The translations under genes were made by a program, and so were the position numbers. Below are positions 56,285-61,611 of a stretch of DNA of 61,611 bases, in pieces. Positions within the stretch are counted from its first letter, which is position 1. The number at the start of each line of letters is the position of its first letter. This DNA comes from Corynebacterium rhinophilum. Lineage in GTDB: Bacteria; Actinomycetota; Actinomycetes; Mycobacteriales; Mycobacteriaceae. A model generated the notes under the pieces. The model ran no database searches. It saw nothing but the letters and a program-made list of their open reading frames with translations, and was not told the DNA's origin. The stretch covers positions 1 to 61,611 of the forward strand of contig NZ_JASPHQ010000001.1 of NCBI RefSeq assembly GCF_030227225.1, read 5' to 3'.

Positions 56285-56590
56285 GTGGCGGGACAAAAGA
56301 TCCGCATTCGGCTGAAGGCCTATGACCACGAGGCAATCGACGCTTCTGCAAAGAAGATCGTCGAGACCGTTACCCGTACGGGTGCTCGTGTAGTTGGCCC
56401 AGTGCCGCTCCCAACCGAGAAGAACGTGTACGCAGTTATTCGTTCTCCGCACAAGTACAAGGACTCTCGCGAGCACTTCGAGATGCGCACGCACAAGCGC
56501 CTGATCGATATTCTCGACCCGACCCCGAAGACCGTTGATGCTTTGATGCGCATCGATCTTCCGGCAAGCGTCGACGTGAACATCCAGTAA
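56285..56590 (+). CDS. rpsJ: 30S ribosomal protein S10
   Basis: S10 of 101 residues, the family size, with [20 protein letters not shown] and [20 protein letters not shown]. It is also the NusG partner and Nus-factor NusE. The start is GTG 56285 after GAGGAAGAGG. First gene of the S10 operon. Confidence 0.97.
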   Translation: MAGQKIRIRLKAYDHEAIDASAKKIVETVTRTGARVVGPVPLPTEKNVYAVIRSPHKYKDSREHFEMRTHKRLIDILDPTPKTVDALMRIDLPASVDVNIQ

Positions 56591-56613
56591 GCGACTTTGG
56601 TGGAGAACTAATA

Positions 56614-57270
56614 ATGAGTGAAAACGAGATCAAGGGCATTCTGGGCAAGAAGCTCGGCATGACCCAGGTCTTCGACGATGACAACCGCGTTGTTCCGGTT
56701 ACCGTCGTTGAAGCAGGGCCATGCGTTGTCACCCAGATTCGCACCCCCGAAACCGATGGCTACAGTGCCATCCAAATCGCCTTTGGCGAGATTGACCCAC
56801 GCAAGGCAAACAAGCCTGAGGGTGGTCACTTCAAGAAGGCTGGCGTAACCCCACGTCGTCACGTTGCGGAAATCCGCATGGATGACACCTCCGCATACGA
56901 GGTTGGCCAAGAGGTCAAGGTAGACATCTTCGAAGACATCACCTTCGTTGACGTCACCGGCCAGACCAAGGGCCACGGCTACGCTGGTGCTATGAAGCGC
57001 CACGGCTTCCAGGGTCAGGGCGCAGCTCACGGTAACCAGGCCGCTCACCGCCGCGTTGGTGGTATCGGTGGCGCTGCTACCCCGGGCCGCGTCTTCAAGG
57101 GCAAGCGCATGGCTGGCCGCATGGGCCACGACCGCGTGACGACCCAAAACCTGAAGATTCAGAAAGTCGATGTCGAGTCCAACCTGCTGCTCATCAAGGG
57201 TGCTATCCCTGGTGCGCGCGGTGGCCTCGTCACCGTTAAGACCGCAGTGAAGGGCGGTGCACACGCATGA
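56614..57270 (+). CDS. rplC: 50S ribosomal protein L3
   Basis: L3 of 218 residues with [14 protein letters not shown] at the start and the conserved [15 protein letters not shown]. It initiates 50S assembly near the peptidyl transferase centre. It overlaps rplD by 4 bases. Confidence 0.97.
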   Translation: MSENEIKGILGKKLGMTQVFDDDNRVVPVTVVEAGPCVVTQIRTPETDGYSAIQIAFGEIDPRKANKPEGGHFKKAGVTPRRHVAEIRMDDTSAYEVGQEVKVDIFEDITFVDVTGQTKGHGYAGAMKRHGFQGQGAAHGNQAAHRRVGGIGGAATPGRVFKGKRMAGRMGHDRVTTQNLKIQKVDVESNLLLIKGAIPGARGGLVTVKTAVKGGAHA

Positions 57271-57920
57271 GCAACCTCAAGCTAGACGTCCACACCTCCG
57301 AAGGTAAGACCAATGGCTCCGTGGACCTGCCGGCTGAAATCTTTGACACCGAGGCATCCGTTGCTTTGATGCACCAGGTTGTCAACGCACAGCTTGCTGC
57401 TGCTCGTCAGGGCACCCACGCCACCAAGACCCGCGGCGCTGTCCGCGGTGGTGGTCGCAAGCCTTTCCGCCAGAAGGGTACCGGTCGTGCGCGCCAGGGT
57501 TCCATCCGTGCGCCGCACTACACCGGCGGTGGCACCGTCCACGGCCCGCAGCCACGTAGCTACGCACAGCGCACCCCTAAGAAGATGATCAAGGCTGCTC
57601 TCTTCGGTGCGTTGTCTGACCGTGCTCGCAACGAGCGCATCCATGTCATCGAAGAGTTGGTTCCAGGCCAGAAGCCGTCCACCAAGGCGGCCAAGGCTTT
57701 CCTCGAGTCCCTGACCGAGCGCGACAACGTGCTGCTGGTTATCGGCCGCGAGGACATCAACGCCCGTCGTAGCGCTAATAACCTGCCGAACGTTCAGATC
57801 TTGGACGCCGGTCAGCTCAACACCTACGACGTTCTCTACTCCGATGACGTTGTGTTCTCCGTTGAGGCGCTACACACCTTCATCACTCGCGCTACCGGCG
57901 CGGATAAGGAGGAGAACTAA
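57267..57920 (+). CDS. rplD: 50S ribosomal protein L4
   Basis: L4 of 217 residues with the extended loop [20 protein letters not shown] that lines the exit tunnel. In enteric bacteria L4 represses the S10 operon; whether this holds here is unknown. Overlaps rplC and rplW. Confidence 0.97.
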   Translation: MSNLKLDVHTSEGKTNGSVDLPAEIFDTEASVALMHQVVNAQLAAARQGTHATKTRGAVRGGGRKPFRQKGTGRARQGSIRAPHYTGGGTVHGPQPRSYAQRTPKKMIKAALFGALSDRARNERIHVIEELVPGQKPSTKAAKAFLESLTERDNVLLVIGREDINARRSANNLPNVQILDAGQLNTYDVLYSDDVVFSVEALHTFITRATGADKEEN

Positions 57921-58222
57921 TGGCTAAGATTTCTAACCCGCGCGATGTCATCATCGCCCCGGTTGTATCTGAGAAGTCCTACGGTCTGATGGAGCAGAAC
58001 GTCTACACGTTCTTCGTCTCCCCAGACTCCAACAAGTCCCAGATTAAAGATGCCGTCGAGCAGATCTTTGACGTGAAGGTCGACTCCGTGAATACCGTAA
58101 ACCGTGCAGGTAAGCGCAAGCGCACCCGCACCGGTTTCGGTCAGCGTAAGTCCACCAAGCGCGCATACGTGACGCTCCGTGAAGGCAGCGACTCCATCGA
58201 CGTCTTCGGCGCAGGCGCTTAA
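57920..58222 (+). CDS. rplW: 50S ribosomal protein L23
   Basis: L23 of 100 residues, with [19 protein letters not shown] and [11 protein letters not shown]. It forms the docking site for trigger factor and SRP at the tunnel exit. ATG 57920 overlaps the rplD stop codon. Confidence 0.97.
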   Translation: MAKISNPRDVIIAPVVSEKSYGLMEQNVYTFFVSPDSNKSQIKDAVEQIFDVKVDSVNTVNRAGKRKRTRTGFGQRKSTKRAYVTLREGSDSIDVFGAGA

Positions 58223-58257
58223 GCGCCACCGGAGAGCCGAAAGGAAAAGGAAGAATT

Positions 58258-59094
58258 ATGGCTATTCGTAAGTACAAGCCGACAACTCCGGGTCGCCGCG
58301 CATCCTCCGTATCTGAGTTCGACGAGATCACTCGCTCGACTCCGGAGAAGTCCCTGCTGCGCCCGCTGAGCAAAACCGGTGGTCGTAATAACTACGGCCG
58401 CATCACCACCCGCCACATCGGCGGTGGCCACAAGCGCCGTTACCGTCTGATCGACTTCCGTCGTAACGACAAGGACGGCATTCCGGCAAAGGTCGCTCAC
58501 ATCGAGTACGACCCGAACCGCACCGCAAACATTGCATTGCTGCACTACGTAGATGGCGAGAAGCGCTACATCATCGCGCCGAAGGGCCTGAAGCAGGGTG
58601 CTGTTGTCGAGTCCGGACCGAACGCAGATATCAAGGTGGGCAACAACCTGCCGCTACGCAACATCCCGACCGGTTCGACCATCCACGCTGTTGAGCTCAA
58701 GCCGGGCGCTGGCGCTAAGCTGGCTCGCTCTGCTGGTGCTTCCATCCAGCTGCTGGGTAAGGAAGGCAAGTACGCCGTTCTGCGTATGCCGTCTTCTGAA
58801 ATCCGCCGCGTGGACATCCGTTGCCGCGCAACGGTTGGTGAAGTTGGCAACGCCGAGCAGATGAACATCCGCTGGGGCAAGGCCGGCCGCATGCGTTGGA
58901 AGGGCGTTCGCCCGACCGTCCGTGGTGTCGTTATGAACCCGGTTGACCACCCACACGGTGGTGGTGAGGGTAAGACCTCCGGTGGTCGCCACCCAGTGTC
59001 CCCATGGGGTCACAAGGAGGGTCGCACCCGCAACCCGAACCGTTACTCCAACAACATGATCGTGCGCCGCCGTCGCCCGAACAAGAAGCGCTAA
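58258..59094 (+). CDS. rplB: 50S ribosomal protein L2
   Basis: L2 of 278 residues with [20 protein letters not shown] and the peptidyl-transferase-adjacent [18 protein letters not shown]. The preceding 35-base gap carries AAAGGAAAAGGAAG. Confidence 0.98.
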   Translation: MAIRKYKPTTPGRRASSVSEFDEITRSTPEKSLLRPLSKTGGRNNYGRITTRHIGGGHKRRYRLIDFRRNDKDGIPAKVAHIEYDPNRTANIALLHYVDGEKRYIIAPKGLKQGAVVESGPNADIKVGNNLPLRNIPTGSTIHAVELKPGAGAKLARSAGASIQLLGKEGKYAVLRMPSSEIRRVDIRCRATVGEVGNAEQMNIRWGKAGRMRWKGVRPTVRGVVMNPVDHPHGGGEGKTSGGRHPVSPWGHKEGRTRNPNRYSNNMIVRRRRPNKKR

Positions 59095-59107
59095 GAGGAG
59101 GTAAACA

Positions 59108-59386
59108 ATGCCACGCAGCCTTAAGAAAGGCCCGTTCGTCGATGAGCACCTCCTCAACAAGGTGGATGCTCAAAACGATGCAGGCACCAAGCAGGTCATC
59201 AAGACCTGGTCTCGCCGCTCGACCATTCTCCCCGATTTCATCGGACACACCTTCGCCGTCCACGACGGCCGCAAGCATGTGCCGGTCTTCATCGAGGACT
59301 CCATGGTCGGCCACAAGTTGGGCGAGTTTGCACCAACCAAGACCTTTAAGGGTCACGTCAAGGATGACAAGAAGGGACGTCGATAA
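59108..59386 (+). CDS. rpsS: 30S ribosomal protein S19
   Basis: S19 of 92 residues starting [16 protein letters not shown], with [20 protein letters not shown]. It sits in the 30S head. AAGAGGAGG precedes ATG 59108. Confidence 0.98.
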   Translation: MPRSLKKGPFVDEHLLNKVDAQNDAGTKQVIKTWSRRSTILPDFIGHTFAVHDGRKHVPVFIEDSMVGHKLGEFAPTKTFKGHVKDDKKGRR

Positions 59387-59389
59387 GCG

Positions 59390-59752
59390 ATGAGTGAGAC
59401 CATCACCTCCGCATCCGCCACGGCCCGCTACGTCCGCGTTACCCCGATGAAGGCACGTCGTGTGCTCGATCTGGTCCGCGGCAAGTCCGTAAGCGAAGCT
59501 TTGGCAATCCTGAAGTACGCACCGCAGGGTGCTTCCAAGCCAGTTGCAAAGGTCGTTGCTTCCGCAGCCGCTAACGCTGAGAACAACTTCGGCCTCGACC
59601 CACGCACCCTGGTCATCTCCGAGGCATACGCCAACGAGGGGCCGACCATGCGTCGTTTCCAGCCGCGTGCACAGGGTCGTGCATTCATGATTCGTAAGCG
59701 CACCAGCCACATCACCGTGGTTGTCGAAAGCCAGCAGGAAGGGGCCAAGTAA
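59390..59752 (+). CDS. rplV: 50S ribosomal protein L22
   Basis: L22 of 120 residues, with [20 protein letters not shown] and the long tunnel hairpin [19 protein letters not shown]. Its last base overlaps the rpsC start. Confidence 0.97.
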   Translation: MSETITSASATARYVRVTPMKARRVLDLVRGKSVSEALAILKYAPQGASKPVAKVVASAAANAENNFGLDPRTLVISEAYANEGPTMRRFQPRAQGRAFMIRKRTSHITVVVESQQEGAK

Positions 59753-60498
59753 TGGGCCAGAAGATCCATCCTCACGGCCTACGTTTGGGCATCACTTCCG
59801 ACTGGAAGACCCACTGGTTCGCGGATAAGGACTACGCGAACTACGTAGCCGAAGACATCAAGATTCGTAACTACCTCAACAAGGGCCTCGAGCGCGCCGG
59901 CATCGCCGACATCGTTATCGAGCGCACCCGTGACCGCGTCCGCGTGGACATTCACACCGCCCGTCCGGGCATCGTGATTGGCCGCCGCGGTGCTGAGGCT
60001 GACCGCATCCGCCGCGAGCTGGAAAAGCTCACCGGCAAGATGGTTGCCCTCAACATCCTCGAGGTCAAGCAGGTAGACGCAAACGCAACCCTGGTTGCTC
60101 ACTCCATCGCGGAGCAGCTGGTTAACCGCGTCGCATTCCGTCGTGCAATGCGCAAGGCTATCCAGTCCGCTATGCGCCAGCCACAGGTTAAGGGCATCAA
60201 GATTCTGCTGTCCGGGCGCCTGGGCGGTGCAGAAATGTCCCGCGTTGAGCGCTACCACGAGGGCCGCGTTCCGCTGCACACTCTTCGCGCCGAGATCGAC
60301 TACGGCACCGCAGAGGCCCACACCACCTTCGGCCGCATCGGCATCAAGGTGTGGATCTACAAGGGTGACGTCGTCGGTGGCGTACGCGAGTCCGAACTGA
60401 ACGCTCCGGCACAGGGCCGTGGCCGTGGTGACCGCAATGGTCGCTCCCGTCGCGGTGGCCAGCGCCGCCAGCGTGCACAGCAGAAGCAGGAGGGCTAA
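59752..60498 (+). CDS. rpsC: 30S ribosomal protein S3
   Basis: S3 of 248 residues starting [14 protein letters not shown], with the KH-domain motif [16 protein letters not shown]. The C-terminal tail is Arg/Gly/Gln-rich ([18 protein letters not shown]), as in other Actinobacteria. Confidence 0.97.
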   Translation: MGQKIHPHGLRLGITSDWKTHWFADKDYANYVAEDIKIRNYLNKGLERAGIADIVIERTRDRVRVDIHTARPGIVIGRRGAEADRIRRELEKLTGKMVALNILEVKQVDANATLVAHSIAEQLVNRVAFRRAMRKAIQSAMRQPQVKGIKILLSGRLGGAEMSRVERYHEGRVPLHTLRAEIDYGTAEAHTTFGRIGIKVWIYKGDVVGGVRESELNAPAQGRGRGDRNGRSRRGGQRRQRAQQKQEG

Positions 60499-60501
60499 TC
60501 C

Positions 60502-60918
60502 ATGCTGATTCCTAAGCGTGTTAAGTACCGCCGTCAGCACCGCCCGAGCCGTCGTGGCGTGTCCAAGGGCGGAAACCGCATTAACTTCGGCGATTACGCA
60601 ATCCAGGCACTGGAGCCTGCGTACATCACCAACCGTCAGATTGAGGCCGCACGTATTGCCATCAACCGCCACGTTAAGCGTGGTGGCAAGGTGTGGATCA
60701 ACATCTTCCCGGACCGTCCGTTGACCCAGAAGCCGCTCGGTGTTCGTATGGGTTCCGGTAAGGGCCCGGTTGAGAAGTGGGTGGCTAACGTGAAGCCTGG
60801 CCGCGTACTTTTCGAGATGAGCTACCCAACTGAGGCTGTTGCAATCGAGGCTCTGCGCCGCGCTGGCCAGAAGCTTCCTTGCAAGGTCCGCATCATCAAG
60901 AAGGAGGACCAGTTCTAA
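60502..60918 (+). CDS. rplP: 50S ribosomal protein L16
   Basis: L16 of 138 residues starting [15 protein letters not shown], with [20 protein letters not shown]. It lies near the A-site of the 50S subunit and overlaps rpmC by one base. Confidence 0.98.
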   Translation: MLIPKRVKYRRQHRPSRRGVSKGGNRINFGDYAIQALEPAYITNRQIEAARIAINRHVKRGGKVWINIFPDRPLTQKPLGVRMGSGKGPVEKWVANVKPGRVLFEMSYPTEAVAIEALRRAGQKLPCKVRIIKKEDQF

Positions 60919-61148
60919 TGGCAACCGGTACCCCCGCCCACGAGTTCCGTGAGCTCGACAACGCAGAGCTGGAAACCCGTCTGAAGGATGCGAAGGAAGA
61001 ACTGTTCAACCTTCGTTTCCAGAAGGCCACCGGCCAGCTGACCAACAACCGCCGCATCGGCACGGTTAAGCGCGACATTGCCCGCATCTACACCGTTCTG
61101 CGCGAGCGCGAGCTGGGCCTGTCTGTCGCTCCGGGAGCTGAGGCTTAA
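60918..61148 (+). CDS. rpmC: 50S ribosomal protein L29
   Basis: L29 of 76 residues, a two-helix protein near the tunnel exit, with [20 protein letters not shown] and [23 protein letters not shown] 60918 shares its A with the rplP stop codon; an upstream in-frame start inside rplP is not used. Confidence 0.96.
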   Translation: MATGTPAHEFRELDNAELETRLKDAKEELFNLRFQKATGQLTNNRRIGTVKRDIARIYTVLRERELGLSVAPGAEA

Positions 61149-61150
61149 TC

Positions 61151-61459
61151 ATGAGTGAGGCTAACGTGACTGAATCCAAGAAGGGACCAACTCCGAAGAA
61201 GGAGAAGGTCAAGGGTGCTCCTAAGGTCCGCACCGGCTACGTCGTCTCGGACAAGATGTCCAAGACCATTGTCGTCGAGTTGGAAGACCGCAAGCAGCAC
61301 GCTCTGTACGGCAAGATTATGCGCTCTAACAAGAAGGTTAAGGCGCACGATGAGGAAGAAACCGCAGGCGTAGGCGATCTCGTACGTATCGCTGAGACCC
61401 GCCCGCTGTCCAAGGACAAGCACTTCCGTCTCGTAAAGATCATCGAGAAGGCTAAGTAA
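61151..61459 (+). CDS. rpsQ: 30S ribosomal protein S17
   Basis: S17 of 102 residues, longer than the ~84-residue E. coli protein by a basic N-terminal tail ([18 protein letters not shown]). The core has [17 protein letters not shown] and [18 protein letters not shown]. It closes this transcription unit. Confidence 0.97.
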   Translation: MSEANVTESKKGPTPKKEKVKGAPKVRTGYVVSDKMSKTIVVELEDRKQHALYGKIMRSNKKVKAHDEEETAGVGDLVRIAETRPLSKDKHFRLVKIIEKAK

Positions 61460-61473
61460 ACCCTAGCCAGCGC

Positions 61474-61515
61474 AGCCCCTGTACCGGACCATTTGGTTCG
61501 ATACAGGGGCTTTTC
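61474..61515 (+). terminator. Terminator after rpsQ
   Basis: AGCCCCTGTA pairs with TACAGGGGCT, inner CGGACC/GGTTCG, ATTT loop, followed by TTTTC. It ends the rpsJ-rpsQ unit before rplN would be expected. Confidence 0.85.
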
Positions 61516-61530
61516 GCTGTTTCAGAGTTC

Positions 61531-61611
61531 TTAAGGCCGGGCTCTTCCATAGAACCAGTAGGGCACCCAGGTGACGTCGTCTGAAGAAAGGCCCCAGTCT
61601 TTCACCGCGAG
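61531..61611 (-). CDS. 3' end of an unidentified minus-strand gene (partial)
   Basis: The last 81 bases hold an open minus-strand frame that runs off the window and stops with TAA at 61531-61533. The 26 visible C-terminal residues (DWGLSSDDVTWVPYWFYGRA, then RP) look like real coding sequence, rich in Trp and Tyr. The product cannot be named from this piece. Confidence 0.55.
   Translation of the reverse strand, partial: LAVKDWGLSSDDVTWVPYWFYGRARP

Overview
The window is a chromosomal segment of a Corynebacterium species, moderately GC-rich. This call rests on the gene order, which follows the mycolic-acid actinobacterial layout (menD, mannosyltransferase, menG, menaquinone reductase, polyprenyl diphosphate synthase; tRNA-Thr/Met/Trp, secE, nusG, rplK, rplA; rplJL, rpoBC; rpsL, rpsG, fusA, tuf; the S10 operon). 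It also rests on the corynebacterial forms of RpoB, EF-G and EF-Tu and on a leader in front of tuf that looks like the C. glutamicum one. Species assignment is not possible by eye.

Layout. 1-5.7 kb: an FAD/NAD(P)-binding protein of unknown role divergent from a short UvrA paralogue, then a Q-rich single-pass membrane protein. 5.8-12.2 kb: menaquinone and lipid-glycan genes. 12.3-13.6 kb: tRNA-Tyr followed by an AT-rich islet with a lipoprotein and an unknown gene whose 3' end encodes a long hairpin. 13.6-19.0 kb: a deoxynucleoside catabolic cluster on the minus strand (SorC/DeoR-type regulator, deoD, MFS transporter, deoC, phosphohexomutase-family gene) with a recognisable promoter and operator-like palindrome. 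19.1-22.5 kb: three tRNAs, secE, nusG, rplK, rplA. 22.6-23.9 kb: photolyase. 23.9-35.1 kb: L10 leader, rplJ, rplL, a HigBA-type toxin-antitoxin pair, a PorA/DUF3068-like gene, rpoB, rpoC. 35.2-36.2 kb: an AT-rich Abi/HEPN gene and a long inverted repeat resembling insertion-sequence ends. 36.3-39.9 kb: TPP riboswitch, ykoE, ykoD, ykoC (ECF-type thiamine-precursor importer) and a small P-loop kinase-like gene. 39.9-45.1 kb: rpsL, rpsG, fusA, tuf. 45.5-51.3 kb: an Opp/Dpp peptide importer on the minus strand. 51.6-55.6 kb: a gene of unknown function and a six-gene Asp23/AmaP-type cluster, including a protein with an 11-residue repeat tail. 56.3-61.5 kb: first part of the S10 ribosomal operon (rpsJ to rpsQ), closed by a terminator and facing the tail of a minus-strand gene cut by the window edge.

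Most of the window is core transcription and translation machinery with ordinary corynebacterial content. The accessory pieces sit at operon joints. The observations most worth a second look are a 15-base word present four times on one strand only, the 11-residue repeat protein in the Asp23 cluster, the toxin-antitoxin pair inside the rplL-rpoB interval, the Abi/HEPN gene with adjacent IS-like ends, and the structured gene-free region after tuf. No CRISPR array, intact insertion sequence, prophage or rRNA gene was seen.
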